Source: Bacteroidia bacterium
GTDB taxonomy: Bacteria > Bacteroidota > Bacteroidia > J057 > JADKCL01
Assembly (NCBI GenBank): GCA_020635905.1
Contig: JACJYV010000008.1
Location: 310,001-374,000, forward strand
Reading direction: 5' to 3'
DNA length: 64,000 nucleotides
The notes below the pieces were generated by a model. It was not told where the DNA came from. It ran no database searches and saw only the letters and a list, made by a program, of their open reading frames with translations. How positions within the stretch are numbered: the first letter of the stretch is position 1; each line of letters begins with the position of its first letter. Below, one piece after another: positions 24,411 to 33,076 of the stretch. The translations under genes and the position numbers were made by a program.

Positions 24411-25480
24411 CAGCTTTTTTTGCCTTTGGAGGTTTTTTCTTCCCACTTTTTACGGGCCAGGGCCTGCATATCCGTCACCTCGTCTGATTCATCCACGATT
24501 TCCTTGCCCAGCAGGGTTTCAAAAAGGTCTTCCATGGTCACCACGCCCACCACAGAACCAAACTCGTCGGTCGCGATGGAAAGGTGCCTGCGATCCTGGG
24601 TCAGGGACTCAAACAGGCCGGGCAAAGGCATTTCTGCATTCACAAAAATGACCTCACGAGCCAGAGATTTCAGGGGAGCATCCCCGTTTCCATCCACCAG
24701 TTTTTGGTAAATATCATCCTTGAGCACGATCCCCGAAATGTTGTCGCGGGTATCGCGAAAAATGGGAATGCGGGAGAAGGAAAGGGGTTGATGGGCATTA
24801 TAAAAATCCCTCAGGGATTGATCTTCCTGGGCCATGAGCATCACCGTTTTGGGCGTCATGATGTCGTACACGATCTTTTTTTCAAACTCCAGCAGGTTGC
24901 GGATAATAGCCGATTCTGATTCCTGCAAGGCACCACTTTCCTGACCAGCGTAGGCCATGGCGGCAAAATCGCTGCGGCTGAGCACGGAACCCTCCTTGTC
25001 TTTCTTGAAGGATTTGGTAATCAGCTGACTGAGCCAGACCAGAGGTCCCAGGACCAGAATCAGCACCCGCAGAATGCGCACAGTGAAGGGCACCAGAACC
25101 CGCCAGTTATTGGCTCCCAAGGTTTTGGGGATAATTTCGGACAGCACCAGAATGCCCAAAGTCATCAGGCTGGCGATGATGGACTCATAGCTGATCTCGA
25201 TAAAACCCAAATTGAGGACCGTGGTGCCAAAAATCTTGCCTGCCTGGGCTCCCACCCCGATTGCACCTACGGTGTGGGCTATGGTATTGAGGGTCAAAAC
25301 GGCAGAAAGAGGCTTGTCAATGTCCTCCTTGTACCCGTTGAGCAATTTGCCCGTGGTTTTTCCCTCCGCCAGAGATTTGGTCACGTAAGCGGGGGTAACG
25401 CTCAGTAACACGGCCTCCAGGATCGAACAGAGGAAACTGAAGAAGATGGATAGGATGAAAAATAATATTAGCAGGCCCAT
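24410..25480 (-). CDS. CNNM domain-CBS pair membrane protein (356 aa)
   Basis: Residues 1-170 are a CNNM (DUF21) membrane domain with four hydrophobic segments (LLILFFILSIFFSFLCSILE, LNTIAHTVGAIGVGAQ, SLMTLGILVLSEIIPKTLG). EIIPKT is the family signature. Residues about 200-330 are two CBS domains (YDIMTPKTVMLMAQED, ATDEFGSVVGVVTMEDLFETLLGKEIVDE). The C-terminal CorC/HlyC domain of the longer family members is absent; a short basic tail follows. CNNM proteins act in Mg2+ or other cation transport at the inner membrane. The gene is in an operon with the cupin gene. Confidence 0.9.
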   Translation of the reverse strand: MGLLILFFILSIFFSFLCSILEAVLLSVTPAYVTKSLAEGKTTGKLLNGYKEDIDKPLSAVLTLNTIAHTVGAIGVGAQAGKIFGTTVLNLGFIEISYESIIASLMTLGILVLSEIIPKTLGANNWRVLVPFTVRILRVLILVLGPLVWLSQLITKSFKKDKEGSVLSRSDFAAMAYAGQESGALQESESAIIRNLLEFEKKIVYDIMTPKTVMLMAQEDQSLRDFYNAHQPLSFSRIPIFRDTRDNISGIVLKDDIYQKLVDGNGDAPLKSLAREVIFVNAEMPLPGLFESLTQDRRHLSIATDEFGSVVGVVTMEDLFETLLGKEIVDESDEVTDMQALARKKWEEKTSKGKKS

Positions 25481-25552
25481 GGTTTTTGAATTAACAGGGC
25501 AAATTTAGGCTTTTTACGGGGAATGAAAGGGAGGGAAAATAATTTTTCCCGT

Positions 25553-26515
25553 TCAGGGCAATTCGGCCAGGTCCAGAACCAGGGTTTGGCGGCTGCAACT
25601 GACCACTGTGCCTGCTTTGGCCTGATCAGCGCCACCAATCAGGTACCATTTGCTGCCAATTTGCTCAGAAATCATCCCGTGGCGGCCGTTGGGCAGGCTG
25701 GTGCTGAGTTTCCATTCGCCCATTTCAGGCTCAAATCTCTCGGCCAGGGCAATGGTTTTCCGCGTTTCCAGATCCTCTCCCCCGGCAATGTAAATCCGTC
25801 CCTGCTGCAAGGCAGCAGCCAGGCCACCCCTTGGAAAATCAAGGCGCCCGAAGGGCTCCCAGCGGCGGCTGTCTTTTTTGAGACGCAAACAAAAAGGCAA
25901 TCCTCCTGTCTCATTGCGGCCGCCCACCACCAGCAGATCATCCCCCTGGTGTAAAACTTTGAGGTGATCGCGGGCTTCGGGCAAAGGAGGCAACTGGCCC
26001 TGACTCCAGTTTCGGGAAAAGGGATCGTAGGTCCAGCATTCTTCAGAGTTGGGAGGCAGGCCTCCCAGCAAAATCAGCTTCCCCTGGAAGGCGATCATAG
26101 AATGAGCGGCCCGTGGGGCTGGCATGGAAGGCAATTCAGCCCACTGATTGGTGCCTGGGTCATACTCATAAAAAGCCGCAGATGGCTTTTTTTGCATGAG
26201 GTCGCGCATGCCGCCTGAAAGGTAGATTTTGCCATTGAGGGCCGTCATGCCTGCATGATTCAGTTTTTGGGGCAGGGGCGCAAGTTCCTGCCAGGCATTG
26301 GAGTCCGCATCAAACACCTCAAAAGTTTTCAGACTTCCCTTGAGATTGATCCCGCCCGCCACATAAATCCTGTTTCCAATTACGGCCGAAGACATTTCTG
26401 AGCGGGCGGTCGGCATTTCAGCCAGGTTATCCCATCCTGCACCACCCGTACGAACAGACTGACCAGGAATCAATCCCGTCAACAAGAGGATTACGATGGC
26501 AAAAAATGGCTTCAC
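25553..26515 (-). CDS. secreted Kelch-repeat protein (320 aa)
   Basis: Signal peptide (MKPFFAIVILLLTGLIPGQS), then at least five Kelch units with the characteristic GG pairs and aromatic spacing: MSSAVIGNRIYVAGGIN, HAGMTALNGKIYLSGGM, HSMIAFQGKLILLGG, HLKVLHQGDDLLVVGGR, GLAAALQQGRIYIAGGE, HGMISEQIGSKWYLIGGA. These form a beta-propeller. No Cys lipid-attachment motif or T9SS domain is present, so the protein is probably periplasmic or released. The ligand is unknown. Monocistronic, 72 bp from the CNNM gene start. Confidence 0.88.
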   Translation of the reverse strand: MKPFFAIVILLLTGLIPGQSVRTGGAGWDNLAEMPTARSEMSSAVIGNRIYVAGGINLKGSLKTFEVFDADSNAWQELAPLPQKLNHAGMTALNGKIYLSGGMRDLMQKKPSAAFYEYDPGTNQWAELPSMPAPRAAHSMIAFQGKLILLGGLPPNSEECWTYDPFSRNWSQGQLPPLPEARDHLKVLHQGDDLLVVGGRNETGGLPFCLRLKKDSRRWEPFGRLDFPRGGLAAALQQGRIYIAGGEDLETRKTIALAERFEPEMGEWKLSTSLPNGRHGMISEQIGSKWYLIGGADQAKAGTVVSCSRQTLVLDLAELP

Positions 26516-26588
26516 AAAGTGAAATTAAGGATTTTTGCTGGGATTTTATTTTTCATTTCGGGGAATTCTCTTCCATACCATACCCCGG

Positions 26589-27782
26589 TCAACGAATCCT
26601 GAATCCCAGGTCACCGCTGAAAATCACGGCTTTCAGACCATCACTTCGTTGGTAATTGACCCATTTCAGCTCCAGGCTCTTGACCAAAAAGGTCTGACGA
26701 CGCCGTCCGCCCGTTTTGAAACGCAAAAGTCCAGCCAGGGGATTGATGCGCAGCCCAAGTCCGTATTGCTGGGTAAGGAGGGCCGACAGGTCGTAGTCTG
26801 AGGTGTAATATTTGTCCGTAGGCAAATGCTCTGCATAAGGACGAAAAAAATCTGAGGCCTTCTGCACATGGACCCGATATTGAGGCGCCAGGGTAAGCCA
26901 GGGCTGCACGATCACAGGAATTTCCAGGCTGCTGGTGGAGGCCAAAACCCCAAAACTGTCCCAGTAGGCCCTTTGAAAAAACCTGATCACCACATTTTTA
27001 CCCAGAAAATAATTCAGGCGCATACCCAGGGGAAATTTTACATTCCAACCCGGCAGTTTTTCGATTCTGGGGGTGCTTGATCCCTGAAAATAAACCCGGT
27101 GAAAGGGAGTTGAAAGTAATCCTTGCTGCACCGTGACGCCCGCGGAAAGGGAACCCTGCAGGCGGGGATTGATCACCTGAGACAGATTGGCAGTCAGGTT
27201 CAGGCTGCGCCGCTTGTCTGTATTGACCTGAGCCAGGCCCGGGCTGCGCAGTTCTTCCGGAAAAATCACGATCCAGGTATCGAGGTAGAGCGTGCTTTGC
27301 AGGCTGAATTCTCGGTTTCCGTCGCGGCTGATGCGAGTCCAGGAGTAACCAATGGAAGTGGAAATGTAATCAGATTCGAGAGAGGCCCCGCCCAGAATGC
27401 TCCAGGTGGTGCGCTTCTGCAGGTTGCTTTTTTCGTATTCGAATTTGATGTGAGCCCGGTTATCGTCGCGGGAGGCTGAGGAAACGCGGGAATCAATCGC
27501 ATCTGTGGAGGCCGAGGTGTAATGGTTGAGGCCAGTCGTAACGTGCAGGCCGCTGATTGAATCGAGGGGCACAAAGACCATGATTTTCCCATCCTGATCC
27601 TTTAATTCCTGGGTTCCAATTCCCCCTGTGACAGCAGCATGCTCCCCATCCTGCTCATAATAGTTGAAAAGAAAATTGATGTCCACGGGACGGGGTGGAA
27701 TGAGGGAATCAGCAGGAGTTTGGGCAAAAATCGCATTCCCCCCAAGCCCAAAAACCAGGATCAGAATCAGTTGCAGCCGCAT
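26589..27782 (-). CDS. DUF3570 outer-membrane beta-barrel protein (397 aa)
   Basis: Signal peptide to IFAQ, then VDINFLFNYYEQDGEHAAVTGGIGTQELKD, typical of DUF3570, and many amphipathic strands (GYSWTRISRDGNREFSLQ, LNLTANLSQVINPRLQGSL). The C-terminus ends GDLGFRIR. DUF3570 is found next to DUF4266 lipoproteins and ApbE, as here. The first 16 bp overlap the end of the DUF4266 gene, so expression is coupled. A role in an outer-membrane step linked to the ApbE operon is inferred. Confidence 0.85.
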   Translation of the reverse strand: MRLQLILILVFGLGGNAIFAQTPADSLIPPRPVDINFLFNYYEQDGEHAAVTGGIGTQELKDQDGKIMVFVPLDSISGLHVTTGLNHYTSASTDAIDSRVSSASRDDNRAHIKFEYEKSNLQKRTTWSILGGASLESDYISTSIGYSWTRISRDGNREFSLQSTLYLDTWIVIFPEELRSPGLAQVNTDKRRSLNLTANLSQVINPRLQGSLSAGVTVQQGLLSTPFHRVYFQGSSTPRIEKLPGWNVKFPLGMRLNYFLGKNVVIRFFQRAYWDSFGVLASTSSLEIPVIVQPWLTLAPQYRVHVQKASDFFRPYAEHLPTDKYYTSDYDLSALLTQQYGLGLRINPLAGLLRFKTGGRRRQTFLVKSLELKWVNYQRSDGLKAVIFSGDLGFRIR

Positions 27783-28015
27783 CCGCCTCCGGTTTTGCCG
27801 CCGTCAGCCCCGGATGCGCCTTCGCGGTAGGTATGAATACTCTTGCTGTAGGAATCAATGCGCCGGTCGCGCAAGGCCATTTCCTCGTCGTTGAGGTAGC
27901 GTTTTTGATAAGCTTCCACGGAGACACAGGCGTTCAAAGCCAGGCAACACACACCAGCCAGCAAGCCAATCAGGGCCCGGGATTTTACTTTTTCACGCCT
28001 ATTTCTGCCTGCCAT
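27767..28015 (-). CDS. DUF4266 lipoprotein with Gly-Cys-rich tail (82 aa)
   Basis: The N-terminal signal has a lipobox LNAC (cysteine about residue 30). The mature part contains VEAYQKRYLNDEEMALRDRRID and ends REGASGADGGKTGGGCGCN. The GGGCGCN C-terminus is characteristic of DUF4266. The REGASGAD stretch resembles the ApbE flavinylation motif (D-G-x-[ST]-G-A-[TS]) except that the final Ser/Thr is Asp. The gene overlaps ApbE by 31 bp and DUF3570 by 16 bp. The function is unknown. Confidence 0.85.
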   Translation of the reverse strand: MAGRNRREKVKSRALIGLLAGVCCLALNACVSVEAYQKRYLNDEEMALRDRRIDSYSKSIHTYREGASGADGGKTGGGCGCN

Positions 28016-29055
28016 TCTGGTTTTCCTCCAGGTTGGGTTTGTGAATAATAATTCAATTTAATCAATTCAGAAGTAAAGAATTCCCCTTTTTCATCCACCA
28101 AAATGGCCTCCACCCCCATCAATTGATTCACCAAAGCCAACCCTTTACTTTTGCCCATGACAAAAACCGCGGTCGCCAGGGCGTCGGCCACTTCGGCATC
28201 TTTGCAGATCACAGTCACGCTTTGCAGACCGCTGGCGGGCCAACCCGTGCGGGGATCAATGATGTGGGCGTAGCGCCTGCCGTTGAGCATAGCAAAACGC
28301 TCATAATCGCCCGAAGTGACCACCGCGAGCCCGCTTACATCCAGCCAGGCTTCCACCCGCGACCGATCCTTCGGATCGGCAATGCCAATCTGCCAGGGTT
28401 TTCCATCGGCCTGCTGGCCCCAGCAAATGAGGTCGCCGCCCGCATTGACCAGCCCGTTTTTCACGCCCATGGCCTCCATTACCTTGCGGGCACGGTTGGC
28501 GGCATAACCTTTCCCGATCGCTCCAAAGCCTATTTTCATCCCTTCCTCCTGCAAAAAAACATCAAATCCGTTTTCCTGCCTCAGCACCACTTTATGCCAG
28601 TCGATCTTGCGTACAGAAGCCGCCACCCGGGCCGAATCTGGGATTTCGGTCATGCTGCCGTCAAATTTCCAGATGCGGTCTGCAGCCGCAAAGCTGATGT
28701 CAAAAGCGCCATCAGTCAGTTCAGAAACTTTTTTGGCCCGAAAAATCAGGTCGTACAGTTCCTGATCCACCTGCACAAAACTGATCCCGGCCTGGCGGTT
28801 GATTTCGCTGGTTTGGGAGGTTGGGTCCCAGGATGAAATCACTTTGGTGATGCGCTCCACCTCGGCAATGCCTGCGTTGATGGCCGCCCAGGCGAGGGAG
28901 TCGTCTTCATGCACCACAGTGAAGCCAAAGGCTGAACCCATGAGAATCAGGGACTTGGTGTGGGCTTTGGGCGAAGGGGATTCCATTTGGGGCCGGGCAG
29001 AATGCCCGGCCAGGATCAGCAAAAGGAGGATGATATGGCGCAAATTCCCTTTCAT
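27985..29055 (-). CDS. apbE: FAD:protein FMN transferase, ApbE family (356 aa)
   Basis: After a signal peptide (GHSARPQ) the family blocks appear in order: MGSAFGFTVVHED, EVERITKVISSWDPTSQTSEINRQAG, LTDGAFDISFAA, KIGFGAIGKGYAANRARKV, GLVNAGGDLICWG, ERFAMLNGRRYAHIIDPRTGWPA, and DALATAVFVMG. These are the FAD- and Mg2+-binding motifs of ApbE, which attaches FMN to Ser/Thr residues of exported proteins. The periplasmic location fits. ATGA overlaps with the upstream barrel gene and downstream DUF4266 gene show one operon. The flavinylation target in this operon is unknown. Confidence 0.95.
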   Translation of the reverse strand: MKGNLRHIILLLLILAGHSARPQMESPSPKAHTKSLILMGSAFGFTVVHEDDSLAWAAINAGIAEVERITKVISSWDPTSQTSEINRQAGISFVQVDQELYDLIFRAKKVSELTDGAFDISFAAADRIWKFDGSMTEIPDSARVAASVRKIDWHKVVLRQENGFDVFLQEEGMKIGFGAIGKGYAANRARKVMEAMGVKNGLVNAGGDLICWGQQADGKPWQIGIADPKDRSRVEAWLDVSGLAVVTSGDYERFAMLNGRRYAHIIDPRTGWPASGLQSVTVICKDAEVADALATAVFVMGKSKGLALVNQLMGVEAILVDEKGEFFTSELIKLNYYSQTQPGGKPEWQAEIGVKK

Positions 29056-29705
29056 TTTCCAATCCAGAATCTGATTCCTCCTGTAATCCCAAAACCCACC
29101 AAAGTTGATCGTTGATGATAAAAGCCAGGCTTTTTGTGAAAGGTGGTGCCCGAAGTGTAAACAGGTTTGAGCAGCAATCCCAGCCTTCCCAGGCGAAATT
29201 CATTGCTGAGCCCGGCTTCCCAGTGAAAATTACCCTTCATCCAGGGTTTTTCAGGTGATATTTGATCAAGGTAAAAAGTGCCCGTTTTCAACTCAGGCAC
29301 AAACGAATAGCGCGGATTGCTGACCAGTTCCCAGCCCACAATGGCACTGTAAAAAATCCCCTTGAGCGACACATCCGCAATCGCGTAACGATCACGTGAC
29401 CAGCTTTGATCCTCAGAATCCACCATGATTCGATCCCGCAAATCGAGGAAAGCCACTCCAGCTCCCAGCTGCAAGCGTCCCAATCTGTATCTCAGATTCA
29501 GCTCTTCGTGCCAGATATTGGCCAGGTGAGTGCGGTCCCAACCCTGATTATTGGAGATTTTGGGATCATCTGATCCCTGATTGAAAATCCACCAGCCAGC
29601 CTGGGTGCCTGATTGAAGATCCACGGCAAATTTCCCTTTGGAAACCTGGGCCCAGGAGGTCAGGCAAAGAAGGGAAAGCAGGAAAAGGCTGGCGATAAGC
29701 TTCAT
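29052..29705 (-). CDS. outer-membrane beta-barrel protein, ApbE operon (217 aa)
   Basis: Signal peptide MKLIASLFLLSLLCLTSWAQ, then alternating beta strands (GKFAVDLQSGTQAGWWIF, LNLRYRLGRLQLGAGVAFLDL, HWEAGLSNEFRLGRLGLLLKP) ending FGITGGIRFWIGK with a terminal aromatic-rich strand, consistent with a small outer-membrane barrel. No named family was recognised. It overlaps apbE by 4 bp (ATGA) and is separated from the upstream gene by 35 bp. Its position suggests a partner of the ApbE/DUF4266/DUF3570 system. Confidence 0.75.
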   Translation of the reverse strand: MKLIASLFLLSLLCLTSWAQVSKGKFAVDLQSGTQAGWWIFNQGSDDPKISNNQGWDRTHLANIWHEELNLRYRLGRLQLGAGVAFLDLRDRIMVDSEDQSWSRDRYAIADVSLKGIFYSAIVGWELVSNPRYSFVPELKTGTFYLDQISPEKPWMKGNFHWEAGLSNEFRLGRLGLLLKPVYTSGTTFHKKPGFYHQRSTLVGFGITGGIRFWIGK

Positions 29706-29740
29706 TTTTCCATTTTTGGCAGGCCTTGCCTGCGGCTGAG

Positions 29741-30682
29741 TTATTTATCCACCCGGATACACTGGTGTGAGTCAGCAGCCAGCAGATACCATTTTTCACC
29801 TTTCTGATACCAAAATGTGGAAACCAGCCAGGAGCAGCCATTTTCACCCTGTGAACTGATCAAATGACGACGGGTGACTCTGGATTCAAGTTCGAGGGCC
29901 TTGCAGTAATCGGCATATTCGGCAGAATGATAAATTTCATCCCCGGGATTAACCAGATCAGTTTCCCCATATTTACGCATGATTTTGTCCGCGGCCACAT
30001 AGGAAAGACCGTTAAAGCTGACAAAGGAAAGGTCAGTGATGGAACCTTGCTTGGGATAGCAGCACAGGGTGTTATTGTCGATGTTGTCATAGCGCACAAA
30101 CTGGTGCTGCTGAGACAGGCGCATAACCACAGTGGCGAAAATATGGTTGTGCACCACCTCAATGCCTGTGTAATTATGGGCGGTAACCTGCCCGATACTT
30201 TGCAATTTCAGGGCCTCAGGGTTTAAATCCTTGTCCAGTTGAAGGTAATACAACCCGTCATTGGGGTCAAGGTAATCGTCGGCCTGGCGAACTGCACCCA
30301 ACTGGAGAAAATGGAAAAAATCAGTCCAGGTTTTGCGAAAACTGATATTGATTTTGGAGGATTCGCCCATTTCATTGGTTTCTGAACCATGAAGCCAGCC
30401 TTTCATACGGCGGCCCAGGGTATCAGGTGGTAACTGAACCTGGTACCAGTAGTCTGCGCAGCCCTGGTATAATCCAAATTCACGGCTCAAAACATCCAGT
30501 TTCGAATTTTCGGGTACCATTTGCACCACACTCATCCCTCCTTTGGAATCCACCACGGCGGTTTGGGCTTTGTAGGTGGAAATCTGTTTGGGCATGGCCT
30601 GGGCACCCACTTTGGGAGGGCAGATCAGCGAGCCCAGCAGGCTGACCAAAAGGGCCAGAAAGAATTGTTTTTTTAATTCCAT
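29741..30682 (-). CDS. secreted hypothetical protein (313 aa)
   Basis: Signal peptide MELKKQFFLALLVSLLGSLICPPKVGAQ, then an SH3-like part (VDSKGGMSVVQMVPENSKLDVLSREFG, WYQVQLPPDTLGRRMKGWLHGSETNE). It continues with a mixed alpha/beta domain holding YDNIDNNTLCCYPKQGSITDLSF and ends with NGCSWLVSTFWYQKGEKWYLLAADSHQC. I do not recognise the second half. The start at 30682 fits the signal peptide better than one 12 codons earlier. It is 35 bp before the ApbE operon on the same strand and may be its first gene. Confidence 0.7.
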   Translation of the reverse strand: MELKKQFFLALLVSLLGSLICPPKVGAQAMPKQISTYKAQTAVVDSKGGMSVVQMVPENSKLDVLSREFGLYQGCADYWYQVQLPPDTLGRRMKGWLHGSETNEMGESSKINISFRKTWTDFFHFLQLGAVRQADDYLDPNDGLYYLQLDKDLNPEALKLQSIGQVTAHNYTGIEVVHNHIFATVVMRLSQQHQFVRYDNIDNNTLCCYPKQGSITDLSFVSFNGLSYVAADKIMRKYGETDLVNPGDEIYHSAEYADYCKALELESRVTRRHLISSQGENGCSWLVSTFWYQKGEKWYLLAADSHQCIRVDK

Positions 30683-30814
30683 GGGCGTAAAAATAGGCCA
30701 TTGGCGGCCAAGGATCAAGGATTTTTGTCAGGAAGATCAAAGGATTTTTTAAGGGAATTGAGTATTATTGGTTCCCCAACCTGACGAATTAAATTCCCGG
30801 TCAATTAACAGGTC

Positions 30815-32302
30815 ATGAAAAATTTTATTCTGCTTCTTTCCTTCCTTGGTCTTGTTTCCTTTCTGAAGTCACAATCCTGCGCAGACTGCCGTTATTCGGC
30901 CTATGTGTTTGACAGTGTGACGGTTACCAACGTGAAATTTGGGGAAGGGATGAATGCAGACGGGCAAAATCAGGAATTGTTTATGAACGTTTACCAACCC
31001 GTGGGAGATACTTTTGCCCTGCGTCCCGTGGTTATTTTTGCCTTTGGCGGGGGATTTATTAACGGAGCCAAGGAAGAAGGCTACGTGGTGGGTGCCTGCG
31101 AACGCTTTGCCAAAGCAGGTTATGTGGCCGCCGCCATTGATTATCGTACGGGAATTGACTTCGTTTCTGCCATTTCTGACCCCCTGGGCGAAATGAGCAG
31201 GGTGTTTTTTCGTCCCATGCAGGACATGCGGGCCTCGGTGCAACACATGTACTGGCATGCAGACAGCGCAGGCAATACCTGGCGCATTGATACCAATATG
31301 ATCATCATTGGCGGGGCCTCTTCAGGGGGAATCACCGCGATCAATGTGGCGTATTGCGACAAAGCTGCAGAATTTGCCATGGTGGGCAATATCAATGGAA
31401 TCAACAGTCTGGGCGGATTTTACAGTACTTCTGGTCTGCATCCCTCCTACTCCTGGCGCAATAACGGAGTGATCAATATCGCGGGCGGCACCTTCAACAC
31501 CACCTGGATTGAGGCAGGCGGGGTGCCCGTGATCAGCGCCCACGGCGACCAGGACCAAACCGTGCCTTACGGGGGCGGCAGCCTCAATCTGGGTATTCTG
31601 AATATTGGACTGGAAGGCAGCTATAATGTGAAACAGGCCCTGGACAGCCTGGGAACCTGCAATTATTTGTTTACCATGGTGGGCGAAGACCACCCTTCGG
31701 GCAGCGCCAGCCAGGAATATTTTGACCAGATTTTCAATCGTTTCATGCCGCGTATGAAGGCCATTGTGGCCGGTCAGGATTTTTGCTGCAATCTCAATAC
31801 TGAGATTGTGGAAGGCGATTCCCTGCAGGTTACACCCGGCGCCACGGTGAGCCTCACGGCGAGTGTTACGGGTCAATCAGGTACCCCTGATTACCTTTGG
31901 TGCGGCATTCCCTGCCCGGGCACGGTGCAAACCACGCCCACCATTTCTGCGACTGTGCCTTATACTTCTTCTTACTACATCAACATCGTGACGGAGGGCA
32001 ACTGCCTGGCTACGGATTTTATCTGGTTCGCAGAACCTGTGCTGGTCAGTGCGGAAAATCTGCCTGAACAGGAAGTTATAGCCTTCCCCAATCCTACGCA
32101 GGGAGAATTTGTGGTGAATTTGCAGGGAAATTCTGCCCAAAAGATCGAACTCAGCAACCTGATGGGTCAGAAGTTGTGGGAACGGAATGTGAACGGACTA
32201 AGTACCGTTCGCCTGGATATCAGCCAGTTGCCGGCGGGAATTTATCCTCTTAGCATTCAGTCTGGTGAGCGGGTTGAAGTGATCAGAATGGTCAAAAATT
32301 AA
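30815..32302 (+). CDS. secreted alpha/beta-hydrolase (esterase) with T9SS sorting domain (495 aa)
   Basis: Signal peptide to about residue 20, then VVIFAFGGGFINGAKEE (oxyanion HGGGF-like loop with FGGGF), GGASSGG with nucleophile S169 in GASSG, HGDQDQTVPY (acid Asp) and GEDHPSG (His). The order matches the carboxylesterase/lipase-like alpha/beta hydrolases such as acyl-esterases of Bacteroidota. A Cys-rich Ig-like region (about 330-410, LWCGIPCPGTVQ) follows, then a T9SS sorting domain (FPNPTQGEFVVNL ... LPAGIYPLSIQSG). It is probably an extracellular esterase with unknown substrate. Monocistronic on the plus strand. Confidence 0.85.
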   Translation: MKNFILLLSFLGLVSFLKSQSCADCRYSAYVFDSVTVTNVKFGEGMNADGQNQELFMNVYQPVGDTFALRPVVIFAFGGGFINGAKEEGYVVGACERFAKAGYVAAAIDYRTGIDFVSAISDPLGEMSRVFFRPMQDMRASVQHMYWHADSAGNTWRIDTNMIIIGGASSGGITAINVAYCDKAAEFAMVGNINGINSLGGFYSTSGLHPSYSWRNNGVINIAGGTFNTTWIEAGGVPVISAHGDQDQTVPYGGGSLNLGILNIGLEGSYNVKQALDSLGTCNYLFTMVGEDHPSGSASQEYFDQIFNRFMPRMKAIVAGQDFCCNLNTEIVEGDSLQVTPGATVSLTASVTGQSGTPDYLWCGIPCPGTVQTTPTISATVPYTSSYYINIVTEGNCLATDFIWFAEPVLVSAENLPEQEVIAFPNPTQGEFVVNLQGNSAQKIELSNLMGQKLWERNVNGLSTVRLDISQLPAGIYPLSIQSGERVEVIRMVKN

Positions 32303-32428
32303 TCTTCCCCTTTCCTGCAAAGCACCATTCAGTTTGGGCTCATGATACATTCTGCACAAAAGAAAAACAGCCCATTCAACCAGGAATGGACCGTTTTGGC
32401 GCGCTGACGCCTTCTGAAACCTATCAAA

Positions 32429-32824
32429 TTATCTGACAAAAAGAGTCTTGGTTCCTTTGGGTCCCTGCTGGGAGGGTTGCACCTCAACCAGGCGGGTGTA
32501 AGAAAGGCTTTGATTATCGGCAACGGCCACTACCGTGACCTGGTAAGTTCCGTAGGAATCATAGGTGTGGGTGATATTGGCAACCTGGGTTTGCAAAACA
32601 CTGCCATCCCCAAAATCGAACATAAAACGTACCCCGCTGCCGGGATCCTGGCCCTGAATCTGGAAATAAACAGATTTTCCCTGGTTCTGGGTGGTGAAAA
32701 CGGGTACGGTCATTTCGACCGGGTCATTGCCGTCATTGGGTCCCCTTCCCTGGGCCTGTACGCCAACAGAAATGAGCAATAAAAGGGAAATAAGCAAGGG
32801 CTGAAAAACGAGTGCTTTTTTCAT
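32429..32824 (-). CDS. small secreted PKD-domain protein (131 aa)
   Basis: Signal peptide MKKALVFQPLLISLLLLISVGVQAQ, then about 95 residues containing FMFDFGDGSVLQTQ, HTYDSYGTYQVTVVAVADNQS, the PKD signature (GDGS...H.Y...G.Y.V.V). PKD domains are beta-sandwich binding or spacing modules usually found in large proteins; a stand-alone copy with a signal peptide is unusual. The ATG at 32824 starts the signal peptide. It has no sorting domain or lipobox. Confidence 0.85.
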   Translation of the reverse strand: MKKALVFQPLLISLLLLISVGVQAQGRGPNDGNDPVEMTVPVFTTQNQGKSVYFQIQGQDPGSGVRFMFDFGDGSVLQTQVANITHTYDSYGTYQVTVVAVADNQSLSYTRLVEVQPSQQGPKGTKTLFVR

Positions 32825-33076
32825 GATTAGTAAATTATGGTGGTTCAAAATATCTGAAGTGGGATTAAAAAGGTCTGTGCCTTAATAGACGACAAAAAAA
32901 TCCGGAAGTTGCATGGAGAAATCCAAATAGCAGTAATTCACAAAAAATGGCTTAAAATGTGTCAAAATGAAACAATTTTCCCGGATAAATTCTCCTGACA
33001 TGCCCGACAAATCAATCCTTTCACCCCAACCTTTAAACTTCAGTTGAATTCCCTTATCTTGCAGAAAAAAAATTCC

